Shown: positions 17,261 through 26,487 of the stretch, one piece after another
Layout of the letters: each line of letters begins with the position of its first letter
How positions within the stretch are numbered: position 1 is the stretch's first letter
NCBI RefSeq assembly: GCF_000725345.1
Contig: NZ_CP008852.1
Location: 4,146,001-4,210,000, forward strand
Direction: 5' to 3'
DNA from: Pelosinus sp. UFO1
GTDB lineage: Bacteria > Bacillota > Negativicutes > DSM-13327
DNA length: 64,000 bases
Translations under genes and position numbers: made by a program
Notes under the pieces: generated by a model
What the model was told of the DNA's origin: nothing
The model's database searches: none
What the model saw: the letters and a program-made list of their open reading frames with translations, nothing else

Positions 17261-18058
17261 CTATAATATCCCTACCCCTGAAAGTAATATTGCTATCGCA
17301 AATGTTCCAAATATTAATAATGGGGGACTCATCTTTTTCCTTAATAAAAACAACATAAATAGCGTATATCCCATAGGTAAAATATTGGGGAAAATTCGAT
17401 CGATAAAATCTTTTTGTATGGATAAGATATGACCATCACTTATGGAAACCTGAGTTGCAATATCAATATGTACATAGGAAGCTATCAATCCACCTATAAC
17501 TGTAACACCCAATATGGTAGCAGCTTTTGTTATCGTCTGCGAGCTTGTTTTTATCTTTTCGATTGCCTTTATCCCTAGGTTGTAACCTAAATGTGTCCAT
17601 ACAATACGCAATACAAATATCCCCAAATACACAAGGAAAAATATGATGGGTCCTAACACACTTCCCTGCGCCGCGAAGGATGCGCATACACCTGCCACTA
17701 TTGGTAATACAGTAAACCAGAATATGGCATCACCAATACCTGCCAAAGGACCAAACAATGCTATTTTTAATCCCTTTATTAAACTTCGATCCTCATTATT
17801 TTCTTCCAGTGACAGTAATAATCCCATTAATAATCCAGCAAAATTAGTATTTGTGTTGATAAAATCTAGGTTATTCTTCATCGCTTCTGATAGCCCTTGT
17901 TTGTCACCTTTATATATCTTACTTAAAAAGGGTAACATTGCTAATGTGAATCCCCCAGCTTGCATTCTTTCATAATTAAAACTAGCCTGAAGGAAGGATG
18001 ATGTTAATCCTAATTTTGTAATATCGCTTTTAGATAAAACCTTTCTAGATTCCTTCAC
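17261..18058 (-). CDS. PTS EIID component, mannose family
   Basis: 265 residues. The N-terminal soluble part contains SSFLQASFNYERMQAGGFTLAMLPFL, the conserved IID signature, and GPLAGIGDAIFWFTVLPI in the membrane-domain entry. The C-terminal part is hydrophobic. With IIC it forms the sugar-translocating membrane complex. It overlaps the end of the IIC gene by 14 bases. Confidence 0.92.
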   Translation of the reverse strand: MKESRKVLSKSDITKLGLTSSFLQASFNYERMQAGGFTLAMLPFLSKIYKGDKQGLSEAMKNNLDFINTNTNFAGLLMGLLLSLEENNEDRSLIKGLKIALFGPLAGIGDAIFWFTVLPIVAGVCASFAAQGSVLGPIIFFLVYLGIFVLRIVWTHLGYNLGIKAIEKIKTSSQTITKAATILGVTVIGGLIASYVHIDIATQVSISDGHILSIQKDFIDRIFPNILPMGYTLFMLFLLRKKMSPPLLIFGTFAIAILLSGVGIL

Positions 18059-18839
18059 TATAATCCTCTCCTTTCCTAGAATTATTGTGTACTATAGAAG
18101 CCTTATCTTTTGAATTATAGTATTCATACATTGCTAAAGCAGTACCGAACAGTGCCACAGGTAGTAAATTGGCGAATTTTACAAAGGACGCAACTACAAA
18201 TCCGATGATTAAATAGGGAACATATTGACCTTTAAGCATAACTTTTAGTAACATGCCGAATCCGACTGCTGGCAATATACCCCCGGCAATTTCAAACCCA
18301 TGGGTGAGCCATTCAGGCATTGAGCTTACCAAAACTTGCATGGAATCTTGAGCAACATAAGTGCTTAAAAATACTACAATTCCATAAGTTGCTGCCACAA
18401 TAGCAGTCGTTAAGATATTCAATCTCCAGAAAGCTTTTACATTTGCTTCCTCTGCATACTGATCTGCTTTAACCATGAAAAACGAAAAACAAGAATAATA
18501 AAATAAAATTATATACTGCATTAAAAAACTAAATGGCAGCGCCAGACCAATTGCAGTCTTTGGATCCACTCCTGTTGTATATGCAATTACCGTTGTCATT
18601 ACACCTGCAAGAACGGGGTTTGGTGGTTGTGTCCCACCAGCTGGTGTTAAACCTGCAAAAGCTAACTCCGTTAAGCTACCTGCAATCAAGCCTGTTTGTA
18701 AATCTCCAATGATCCATCCTGTTACGCTGCAAACAATGATCGGTCTAAATATATATAAACTCTCAAGCCAGAAGTCAATACCTATAATAATCGACATGAC
18801 TGCTAACCAAATTCCTTGGTCAAAAGTAATACTGTGCAC
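18045..18839 (-). CDS. PTS EIIC component, mannose family
   Basis: 264 residues, about seven transmembrane helices, with the IIC features FRPIIVCSVTGWIIGDLQTGLIAGSLTEL (split across helices) and LTPAGGTQPPNPVLAGVMTT. The PPNP-containing loop is well conserved in the AgaW/SorA-like branch. It follows IIB by 12 bases. The branch suggests an amino sugar or mannose/sorbose-like substrate; manA nearby would fit mannose. Confidence 0.92.
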   Translation of the reverse strand: MHSITFDQGIWLAVMSIIIGIDFWLESLYIFRPIIVCSVTGWIIGDLQTGLIAGSLTELAFAGLTPAGGTQPPNPVLAGVMTTVIAYTTGVDPKTAIGLALPFSFLMQYIILFYYSCFSFFMVKADQYAEEANVKAFWRLNILTTAIVAATYGIVVFLSTYVAQDSMQVLVSSMPEWLTHGFEIAGGILPAVGFGMLLKVMLKGQYVPYLIIGFVVASFVKFANLLPVALFGTALAMYEYYNSKDKASIVHNNSRKGEDYSEGI

Positions 18840-18851
18840 AACACTTCCTCC

Positions 18852-19322
18852 TTACTCTATATTATATTTAATATCGCCCGGAGTATCTTGAATAAACACA
18901 TTGACACCTTTTGCTTGCACATACTTTAACTCTGCTAAGTCCTTATCATCCACATAAACCTTTTTGGCAATTGCCTTTTTGCCTGGCAAGAAGTGCATAT
19001 TTCCAACATTTACATCCTTAATTGGCACACCTCCATCCACAAGTTGTTTGACTACATTGGGATTTCTACATACGATAAATATTTTTTGTGATGGTGCTGC
19101 TTTGTTAATAACTTCGATCGTGTGCTCTACTGTAAAAAATCGAATTCCTACACTAGAAGCCTCAGCCGTCATAGCCATTAATTGTTGTTGCAATGGATCT
19201 CCAGCGGCTGCATCATCAACGACGACTAGTAAATTTGCCCCTAAAGACGGAGTCCAGATACTTCCCACTTGTCCGTGAACTAGCCTATTGTCAATCCGAG
19301 TTAATAAAATGTTGGGTCCCAC
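18852..19322 (-). CDS. PTS EIIB component, mannose family
   Basis: 156 residues from a GTG at 19322 (AGGAGG eight bases upstream; an ATG two bases earlier is out of frame). The active-site histidine is in DNRLVHGQVGSIW (His15), and VVVDDAAAGDPLQQ follows, both typical of mannose-family IIB. It transfers phosphate from IIA to the sugar. First gene of the operon, about 28 bases from the predicted sigma-54 start site. Confidence 0.93.
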   Translation of the reverse strand: MGPNILLTRIDNRLVHGQVGSIWTPSLGANLLVVVDDAAAGDPLQQQLMAMTAEASSVGIRFFTVEHTIEVINKAAPSQKIFIVCRNPNVVKQLVDGGVPIKDVNVGNMHFLPGKKAIAKKVYVDDKDLAELKYVQAKGVNVFIQDTPGDIKYNIE

Positions 19323-19359
19323 ATCGTTTGCCTCCTTTATTAAATCCCACCATATACAA

Positions 19360-19376
19360 TAGCAAGAAGCATGCCA
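19360..19376 (-). promoter_or_regulatory. sigma-54 (-24/-12) promoter of the mannose-family PTS operon
   Basis: On the minus strand: TGGCATGCTTCTTGCTA, GG and GC ten bases apart. The predicted start is near 19350. The 221 bases between it and the regulator gene have room for activator sites, but I could not pick a clear dyad. Confidence 0.85.
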
Positions 19377-19564
19377 TTTAGTGTACTTCTTTGCTAACGC
19401 CTGTAACCATCAATTTTCATCTCATTTGGCTACTATTTTAGATTCAAATTGGTTTCTGTTCTATTACACTATCAATTCTTTCACAACTTTTTCCCAGTGT
19501 ATATGCCACTAGTTTCTCTCTTCATTTTAATAACTCTCTAGTCAGCTAGCGGTAATACTTATAC

Positions 19565-19597
19565 AAAAAACATGACAAACGTGCTGTTTGCCATGTT
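19565..19597 (-). terminator. terminator of the second LevR-type gene
   Basis: Arms ACATGacAAAC (within 19571-19580) and GTTTgcCATGT (19586-19596) form a stem with one mismatch pair region. On the minus strand it is followed by TTTTTTG. It begins at the stop codon of the regulator and separates it from the PTS genes. Confidence 0.7.
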
Positions 19598-22354
19598 TCA
19601 CATACAAAACTCTTTTACTCTCGCCTTTATACTATCATAAATAACCTTTATTTCAGAATTTGGTATCTCAATTTTGTAAAATTGTTCTATCGTACTAAAT
19701 GCTTTTCGTATTAGTTTTTGAAATTGTACATTACACTGTTCAGGCTCTTGTGTTTCCTTGTATTTCACAATTGGTTCTTTGATTACTAATCTTTCTATCA
19801 TACAACAGATATGTATATATAAGCTTATTTTTAAGTTGTTTTGAAGTTTAAACCCTAACCCTATTTCTAAAGTATACAGTGCCTGCTCCACTTGATCTAG
19901 AATTTTATCAGGGTTCAAGATTGTCAAATAATTTACTACGTTATATAAAGTAAAGGATTTAACAACTTCCCTATTAATGTGTTCTATTATTTCCTTATCT
20001 ACTAGTTCACTTAAGGCATTAGCTAGGACAACATCTCCCCTTTTCATAATTAAATCTTCTAAGGATATGTACGGGATTTCTTCAATTCGAGGATTATCTG
20101 TTCCAATGATCAGCTTTATATTATATTGCCTAAATATATAATTCTCTTTTCCGCTCTCTTTTAATTTATCATAATCATAAGCAATCACCATAACTTCCTC
20201 ATTTACAAAACATCGATTTAGTAAATCCTTTATCTTCATTGCAATTCCGATACCTGTAAAACATGTGGTGATGATAGCATCTTTCTTTTTCTTCTTTGCG
20301 GGGACATAACTATATCTACATACATTTTTATCAACCACTTCCTTGGCGACTTGCTCTACTGGCTGAGAATTGAGTATTCTATTTCCAACGTCCAATGCTA
20401 ATTGGGTAGAGATATTATTAATGATAACGATATCACCATAAAATTCTTCATCTATTTCTTTATAGACATTCTCCAGTGAACCCATATCTACTAAAATGAC
20501 TAGTCCTTTCGAGGTATCAATTGTTTTAATATAAGAATTCAGTTTCTTACCTATTTCAGCAGCGGAAAGCTCAAAAGGCATATCAAAAGCTTCAAATATA
20601 TATTTTCCCAGCATCCTATTTGCCAAGCTAGCAATACTGCTTGCAGTACTATATCCGTGAGCAATAATTACGGCATAAATATGATCAAGGCTTAGATCTC
20701 GATTTATAGACCTTACATATAACACTATGTATAGAATTACGGTCTTACTTAATATTAGATTTAAATTATGTTCGATTGCTTCTATTAGATGATAAGCAAT
20801 TTTGTATTCCTTGGAGTACAATTTACTTAAATAATCAATACACCTATCAGTGTTATCCTCATCTTCCTCATAGTTGTATTCTATAAAATAGGTCAGCAAA
20901 TAGGTTAGAATCTGAACACTATTGCCATAATGCTTTATTCCATAATTGGATTGTATATACATCAAAGTATTTTCCACTATCTTCTCTATTGAGTTAAAAA
21001 TAACGGTATTTGTATTTCTATCTATCTCATTAAATATGATGTCGTCAATTAATTCATTAAATATAACTAAGCTTTTATTAAAGAACTGATCATAATTCAC
21101 TTCGCATCTTTGATAGGAATTTATGAGATTTATCATATTCGTTGTTAATGTTGCTGCCTTTTTTAGATCTTTCGTCACATAACTAAACTCATTTTTATCT
21201 GAACAGGATAATAACATGTCATTACAATTCATTTGATTTAAAATGATGCCCTCATAATTATTTATAAGTTCTTTTGGTAAGTTATTGATGTTTATCCGAA
21301 TGGACTTGGAACGTTTCTCGTTATAAAGATTGAATGCATTGGCGCAACTAAGTTTTATCGCATTACTTAACTTGCCGATGTTACCATTTACTTTGCTCTT
21401 TAGCAAGATGTCAATTGCTTGATTGCTAACTGATATATCTTTTTTTATCGCTACCGATTCTTTCTTATAAAAATTATAGATTAGCTCTAATTTTTCTTTC
21501 ATCGGACGCTCTTGGAATGTTGGAATTCTCACTACAAGGGGGATTCTCCGTAAAAAAGTTTGGAGAAAACTATTTTCCGGATCTTCCGTAGTCGCAAACA
21601 TCATTCTTACTTTTGCATTTCGTCCCTTTCCTGATTCTCCTACTCTGCGAAAAATACCTTGATCTAAAAATAAGAATAATTTTTCTTGTCCTGCGGGAGG
21701 TAATCTATGTATCTCATCTAAAAACAAAAATCCACCGTCAGCTTCTTCGATTAATCCCATTCTATCATTATCGGCCCCTGTATAAGCTCCCTTGCAGTGT
21801 CCAAATAAAGTAGCTGAAAGAAGTTCCGGATTATTCGCATATTCGGCACAGTTAAATAAGATAAAGGGTGCGGTTTCCTTTATGACCGTCATGGCTTTCG
21901 CATACTGAAATACTAATTGAGCTAAAAAGCTTTTGCCTACACCTGAACTTCCAACAAGTAACAAGGGAAGTCCATTCGGTGGATATGACACAGCAGACTT
22001 ACACTGCTCTATAACATGTCTAAGGCTACCATCAAAGCCAATCAATACTTTAAATACTTCTCTATCCTCTGGAGCTTTTATATTGTCTAAATTTTCCGAA
22101 AAATATTTCGCCACTAATTTTAATTCTTTCTTTCTTTTCTCATATATTTCTTTATCTATAAAATATACGGGTCTCGTATTAATCTTTGTAACAAATCCTT
22201 CTTTGTTTAATTGATTTAACAGATGACTGACTATATTTCTTTGGAGTTTAAGGCTATCTGCAACGTCCGTTGCCGTTATCCCATATTCCTTGGTACCATC
22301 CATTGCAAGAGAACGTTCCCTTAATGCTAGAAAAACCTTCTCTTTATTTGTCAT
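19598..22354 (-). CDS. LevR-type sigma-54 activator of the mannose-family PTS
   Basis: 918 residues. N-terminal HTH (TATDVADSLKLQRNIVSHLL, residues 27-46). The AAA+ domain has Walker A GSSGVGKS (135-142), GAYTGA (189-194) and Walker B FLFLDE (209-214). A PRD around 390-540, an EIIA-Man-like domain with VIIAHGYSTASS, an EIIB-Gat-like domain with TTCFTGIGIAMK, and a second C-terminal PRD (ISLYIHICCMIERLV) give the classic LevR order. It should activate the sigma-54 promoter at 19360-19376 when the PTS substrate is present, with activity set by phosphorylation of its PRDs. Unlike the first LevR protein it sits in its own transcription unit, upstream of its target operon. Confidence 0.92.
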   Translation of the reverse strand: MTNKEKVFLALRERSLAMDGTKEYGITATDVADSLKLQRNIVSHLLNQLNKEGFVTKINTRPVYFIDKEIYEKRKKELKLVAKYFSENLDNIKAPEDREVFKVLIGFDGSLRHVIEQCKSAVSYPPNGLPLLLVGSSGVGKSFLAQLVFQYAKAMTVIKETAPFILFNCAEYANNPELLSATLFGHCKGAYTGADNDRMGLIEEADGGFLFLDEIHRLPPAGQEKLFLFLDQGIFRRVGESGKGRNAKVRMMFATTEDPENSFLQTFLRRIPLVVRIPTFQERPMKEKLELIYNFYKKESVAIKKDISVSNQAIDILLKSKVNGNIGKLSNAIKLSCANAFNLYNEKRSKSIRININNLPKELINNYEGIILNQMNCNDMLLSCSDKNEFSYVTKDLKKAATLTTNMINLINSYQRCEVNYDQFFNKSLVIFNELIDDIIFNEIDRNTNTVIFNSIEKIVENTLMYIQSNYGIKHYGNSVQILTYLLTYFIEYNYEEDEDNTDRCIDYLSKLYSKEYKIAYHLIEAIEHNLNLILSKTVILYIVLYVRSINRDLSLDHIYAVIIAHGYSTASSIASLANRMLGKYIFEAFDMPFELSAAEIGKKLNSYIKTIDTSKGLVILVDMGSLENVYKEIDEEFYGDIVIINNISTQLALDVGNRILNSQPVEQVAKEVVDKNVCRYSYVPAKKKKKDAIITTCFTGIGIAMKIKDLLNRCFVNEEVMVIAYDYDKLKESGKENYIFRQYNIKLIIGTDNPRIEEIPYISLEDLIMKRGDVVLANALSELVDKEIIEHINREVVKSFTLYNVVNYLTILNPDKILDQVEQALYTLEIGLGFKLQNNLKISLYIHICCMIERLVIKEPIVKYKETQEPEQCNVQFQKLIRKAFSTIEQFYKIEIPNSEIKVIYDSIKARVKEFCM

Positions 22355-22481
22355 GTAGAATCACCTCCGAGCTTCTTTTTTGCTCCCTAAAAATAACACT
22401 GCCATTAATTACTACAATATACTCCAATTACAAGTAAATCCCTGCATCTCCAAGGAGCGGCTATACTATTTAATATGATAG

Positions 22482-22520
22482 AAAAAGACTTACAAGCCAT
22501 TAACCGAGTGCTTGTAAGTC
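22482..22520 (-). terminator. terminator between manA and the LevR-type gene
   Basis: Perfect 11-base arms GACTTACAAGC (22487-22497) and complement (22510-22520). The minus strand continues with TTTTTC, so it ends the manA transcript; a T-run on the plus strand also exists. Confidence 0.85.
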
Positions 22521-22549
22521 CTTTTTTACTATAAATGCAATTTATTTTT

Positions 22550-23470
22550 TTAAGTTATTTTTAGCAATTCAATATTTCCTTTTATGTTAAACTCACCTAG
22601 ACATGCTGGAATCAATACAGTTTCTCCAGCATGTAAGGATTCAATAGTGTCCTTATATACGATCTCGCCCGTACCTGCTGTTACACAGTATATGATAAAT
22701 TGATTATTTGTCTTCTCGGTTTTTTCACCCTGAATCATCATTTTTTCCATGGTGAAATACTGACAATGAATATAATTATTCCTAAAACTACAACTAGGCT
22801 GTTCTTTAAAGTTAATGACTTCAATGGCTTTTTCTATATGCAGCTCTCGTTTTTTTCCATCATCACCAACTCGATCATAATCATATACACGATAGGTGGT
22901 ATCCGAATTCTGCTGTACTTCATAGACCATAACTCCTTCAAGCAAAGCATGAACCGTACCTGCAGGAACAAAAATCATATCGCCAGCTACTACCGGCTCT
23001 ATTTTCAGCGTATCACCAATCGTATTTGATTCCACTGCTTTAATAAAATCTTCTTTAGTAATATCTTTTCTAAGACCATAAACAATTTTTGCATCTTCTT
23101 TGGCATTTATCACATACCATGCCTCTGTTTTGCCAGCTTCTCCTTCGACTTGATGCGCGTATTTATCCTCAGGGTGTACCTGAATGGATAATTTGTCATT
23201 CGCATCAATAATCTTAATTAATAATGGAAAGCAAATTTGATTTTTAAACGTTTTACCCATTAATCTTTCTTTGAACTCTGCCATAAGCTCATTAATGTTT
23301 TTACCCGCCAAATTCCCATTTGTTACAACACTAGTGCCACTATCATGGCCCGATATCTCCCAGCTTTCCCCTATACAATCGCCAGGCAACTGCCTGCCAA
23401 AAACTTTCCTTAAGTTATTTCCGCCCCAGATTCGCTCTTTATAAATTGGTATAAACTTTAATGGATACAT
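22550..23470 (-). CDS. manA: mannose-6-phosphate isomerase, class I (Firmicutes type)
   Basis: 306 residues. The zinc-binding QVHPEDKYA segment (near 97-105), the following KTEAWYVI with its metal-ligand Glu, and GTVHALLEG with the late His are all present. The N-terminus FIPIYKERIWGG is typical of short bacterial ManA. It interconverts mannose-6-phosphate and fructose-6-phosphate, which would complete catabolism of a sugar imported by the adjacent mannose-family PTS. A separate transcription unit ending at the 22482-22520 terminator. SD GGGAGGG before the start. Confidence 0.93.
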   Translation of the reverse strand: MYPLKFIPIYKERIWGGNNLRKVFGRQLPGDCIGESWEISGHDSGTSVVTNGNLAGKNINELMAEFKERLMGKTFKNQICFPLLIKIIDANDKLSIQVHPEDKYAHQVEGEAGKTEAWYVINAKEDAKIVYGLRKDITKEDFIKAVESNTIGDTLKIEPVVAGDMIFVPAGTVHALLEGVMVYEVQQNSDTTYRVYDYDRVGDDGKKRELHIEKAIEVINFKEQPSCSFRNNYIHCQYFTMEKMMIQGEKTEKTNNQFIIYCVTAGTGEIVYKDTIESLHAGETVLIPACLGEFNIKGNIELLKIT

Positions 23471-23740
23471 AAATTATCCCTCCCATTAGATTATAAATGA
23501 ACCATTAACTTTCTCCAATAAGGCTTCCATTTATCTAAAATCTATTTTTGATCAAAATCCTGTTCAGTAATATAAAAAAACAAACGCTACCTATATTTCA
23601 TTAAATCAATTGCTACATATATCCTTCTTCCAGATTATAACACATTTTAAAGATAAGTTCTTTACGTGTATTGAATTTTTACTTCTAAGACTCTCCTCGT
23701 CTTCACCCATCACAACGATTGTAGTAATAAAAAGTAAGTT
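23471..23740. other. intergenic upstream of manA, no gene seen
   Basis: AT-rich DNA that must hold the manA promoter; no hexamer pair with good spacing stands out. The adjoining 23837-24078 stretch after the repeat copy is also empty of recognisable features. Confidence 0.4.
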
Positions 23741-23836
23741 AAGAAAAGACTTGGCTTAGGCCAAGTCCTCAGACGCAGGCAGAAGCCTTAGTCGTTCTTA
23801 CTTGGAATCAAGGAAGTGTTATACTTTCTGATTCCG
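23741..23836. repeat. 96-nt structured dispersed repeat, copy 2
   Basis: Identical in length to the copy at 8400-8495 and differing at four positions. The same three hairpins can form; one change (A to G in the first palindrome) and one in the third stem weaken but do not abolish pairing. It lies in the 608-base gap between manA and the KimA-type permease. Confidence 0.75.
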
Positions 23837-24078
23837 CAAAAAAATCTGAACCATACTTTAAATGGTCCAGACATTTTGACTAACTCTCTGTCCTCCCGAC
23901 AGCAGATGATTTCTCTTTTTCAAGTATTTATTTGATCCACAATTTCGCTAGAATTATCTCGATAACTCTTTACCCCAACAGCAGAAGGTTCATTTCCTAA
24001 TATTAGTCAAGTTAGTAACTTATATACCTCTAGTAATTTACATTAATTGCACTCCTTATTCAAAGCCCATTACACTTG

Positions 24079-25923
24079 CTATTTGGTTAAATGATATGGT
24101 ATCGTCGATACTACAACCTTTTCTTGTAGAATCAAACGCGTCCGTAGGATTAATCCCGTCTGATTATGGAGAAGGCGATGCCACCACTTTTTTGTTTGAA
24201 ATTCAGAAATAAGAACTGAGATAATGTCTTCTCTATTAGTCTCTTTACGTAGGCTTTCAATAAAGCGAATCAGAGGGGTAATCGTCAGTCTATAGGGGGA
24301 ATAGATCATTGTTAAAGGTATATCGGGCTGCCATTGCTTCCACTGTTCCTCCACCTTTTGTCCAGACTCTTCATTGAGTGCCACATGAACTGCAATAACG
24401 TCTTTACTAATCATCTGTGCATAATGCAAGGTTTCCACAACAATGCGCGTAGGGGTGGCGACAGGAATGACTACGATATTTTTTCCACGTCTAGGCTCAC
24501 CAAAATTCGCGGTGAGCTCTTCCTTGGGAAGGCGAAGTTGTTCACTTACGTCACTATAATGAATACGTATTAGCTTAAAAATATAAATCATAGTCGGTAT
24601 AAAAATTAGTACAATCCATGCCCCATCAGAAAATTTACTAACAGCAATAATGAGAACAACGAGTCCTGTTATACTCGCCCCGAAAGCATTAATCGCTACA
24701 CGCGTTGCCCACTGCTGACCCCTTTTTCGGTACCAATGAACGACTAAACCCATTTGCGCAATGGTAAAGGAAAGAAACACGCCTACGGCATATAAGGAGA
24801 TCAGATGCTCTACATTTCCACGAAAAACGTATATTAGTATCCCGGCCATCCCACTTAGTAGGATGATACCATTGGAAAAACTAAGACGTTCTCCCCGATT
24901 ACCAAGATATCGTGGCATGTACCCATCCCTTGCCATCAAAGAAAGAAGAGGAGGTAATCCATTATACGAAGTATTGGCCGCAAGATAGAGTATAAGCATT
25001 GTGCTTATTTGTATATAGTAATAAAACCAATTACGAGCAAAAACACTTTCAGTTAATTGAGATAACATGGTTACATTTTCTATAGGTAGTAGATGCTGAT
25101 GCAAAATTAGAAAGGATATACCAGCGGTCATCACCCCGAGAATACTTGACATCCAGTACGTAGTAGTTATGGCATTGAGTACCTCCGGCTGCCTAAATGT
25201 CGGTACTCCGTTCGATATCGCTTCAATCCCAGTCATAGAACTACAACCATTCGCAAAGGCACGTAGAACCAGGAACCAAACAGTCCAATCCAGTGGCGCC
25301 CGTACCACTGACTCCGCAGGTAATAACGGGGCTGAACTAGTAAATGCTTGATATAGCCCGAAAATAATTAACACCAAGATCCCGACAATAAATAGATAGG
25401 TAGGAATAACAAATACATTAGCCGACTCCTGGACACCTCGCATATTGATAAGCATCAATATGCCAAATAGTACTGCAAGATTTATCAATATTTCGTATTC
25501 AATAAGACTTGGAAAAGCGGAGATTAAGGCGGCAGTTCCAGAAGAGACACTTACAGCTACTGTCAGAACATAATCTGCAAATAAAGACGCCGCTGCAATC
25601 AATGCCGGATATTCGCCCAAATTGTGAAGTGCAACCGAATAGGACCCGCCACCTCCCGGGTTTGCTCTTGCAACCTGAGCGTATGAAATGGTGACCACCG
25701 TAAGGAGTATTAGTACTGCAATTAAGACATAAGAAAAATAACCATAAACTAGCAAACCAGAAAGTGCGAAGGTTAACGCAATCTGCTCAGGCCCATACCC
25801 TACAGAAGACAAGGCATCTGAGGAGAAAATAGAAAGCGCTTTCCATCTTGGCAGTTTTTGGTGAGTTAACTCTTTGTTATGTAAAGGCCGCCCAAAAAGC
25901 ATTCGGCGAATTTTTTTTATCAT
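24079..25923 (-). CDS. kimA: KimA-type potassium importer (APC superfamily)
   Basis: 614 residues from ATG 25923 (AGAAAGAGG 7 bases upstream). Twelve hydrophobic helices precede a cytosolic C-terminal domain (about 460-614). The N-terminus FGRPLHNKELTHQKLPRWKALSIFSSDALSSVGYGPEQI and NPGGGGSYSVALHNLGEYPALIA closely follow Bacillus subtilis KimA (YdaO), a high-affinity K+/H+ symporter inhibited by c-di-AMP; length also matches (607). In B. subtilis this gene is under a c-di-AMP riboswitch; none is recognisable upstream here, where a separate small cistron and its terminator lie. It was earlier annotated generally as an amino-acid permease, which remains the alternative. Confidence 0.8.
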   Translation of the reverse strand: MIKKIRRMLFGRPLHNKELTHQKLPRWKALSIFSSDALSSVGYGPEQIALTFALSGLLVYGYFSYVLIAVLILLTVVTISYAQVARANPGGGGSYSVALHNLGEYPALIAAASLFADYVLTVAVSVSSGTAALISAFPSLIEYEILINLAVLFGILMLINMRGVQESANVFVIPTYLFIVGILVLIIFGLYQAFTSSAPLLPAESVVRAPLDWTVWFLVLRAFANGCSSMTGIEAISNGVPTFRQPEVLNAITTTYWMSSILGVMTAGISFLILHQHLLPIENVTMLSQLTESVFARNWFYYYIQISTMLILYLAANTSYNGLPPLLSLMARDGYMPRYLGNRGERLSFSNGIILLSGMAGILIYVFRGNVEHLISLYAVGVFLSFTIAQMGLVVHWYRKRGQQWATRVAINAFGASITGLVVLIIAVSKFSDGAWIVLIFIPTMIYIFKLIRIHYSDVSEQLRLPKEELTANFGEPRRGKNIVVIPVATPTRIVVETLHYAQMISKDVIAVHVALNEESGQKVEEQWKQWQPDIPLTMIYSPYRLTITPLIRFIESLRKETNREDIISVLISEFQTKKWWHRLLHNQTGLILRTRLILQEKVVVSTIPYHLTK

Positions 25924-26010
25924 AATAAAACCTCTTTCTAAAAATTTGATCTTTTTATTATGCGCAAAAATGCTACTCTCTATTTGCAATCAGTTACATA
26001 TAAATAAGAA

Positions 26011-26044
26011 AAAAGAAAGTACTGGCAATCCAATACTTTCTTTT
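26011..26044 (-). terminator. terminator of the 57-residue small protein gene
   Basis: 11-base arms AAAAGAAAGTA / TACTTTCTTTT with an extended inner TGG/CCA pairing, followed on the minus strand by a T-rich tail. It lies 38 bases after the small gene's stop and before kimA. Confidence 0.75.
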
Positions 26045-26082
26045 CGTCTTATTTATTAAGAGTAATTAAATCAAATTCAACC

Positions 26083-26256
26083 TTAGCTTTCCCTTACACA
26101 TTCACCGTGAATTGGTATTAGGGCAAACCAAGTATTAGGTCTCTTTCTACGCATAGTTAGGCGGTCGTATCTTTGCCTGGCCTGACGAAGACTTCCACAG
26201 GTTTTTGTTAAACAGGTCCTACCGAAACGAACGTAAATACCCCAAGATATATTCAT
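26083..26256 (-). CDS. small basic protein, 57 residues, unknown
   Basis: Starts ATG 26256 eight bases after a perfect AAGGAGG and ends at TAA 26083-26085. The protein begins MNISWGIYVRFGRTC, is rich in Arg/Lys (a QARQRYDRLTMRRKRP core), and has three cysteines. It has no hydrophobic segment. It forms a full cistron: promoter at 26320-26349, leader of about 57 bases, own terminator at 26011-26044. I recognise no family. The basic core suggests nucleic-acid binding, but that is only compositional. Confidence 0.6.
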   Translation of the reverse strand: MNISWGIYVRFGRTCLTKTCGSLRQARQRYDRLTMRRKRPNTWFALIPIHGECVRES

Positions 26257-26319
26257 AGTATGTACCTCCTTGTCGAAACTAGTTACTTATAGAAAAGTTA
26301 ACAACAGGAATCTGATTCT

Positions 26320-26349
26320 ATTATATCATTTTTTCAATCATCTTGTCAT
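26320..26349 (-). promoter_or_regulatory. promoter of the 57-residue small protein gene
   Basis: On the minus strand: -35 ATGACA (26344-26349), an 18-base spacer, -10 TATAAT (26320-26325). Confidence 0.55.
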
Positions 26350-26487
26350 AACATATTTACATAATCTTATCGCTACTACTAGCTCAGGCAATTATCTTAG
26401 CTTTGCTATATCGATAATAGTTACACAAATAAACATAGTAATGTTCTGGCATTCTTCTATTTTTAAATAAAGTTAAGTTCCTTATAT

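Noticed and set aside
25990-26260. A c-di-AMP (ydaO-type) riboswitch upstream of the kimA homologue
   Set aside because: Expected from Bacillus, but the region instead contains a small cistron with SD and a terminator; no ydaO core sequences were seen.
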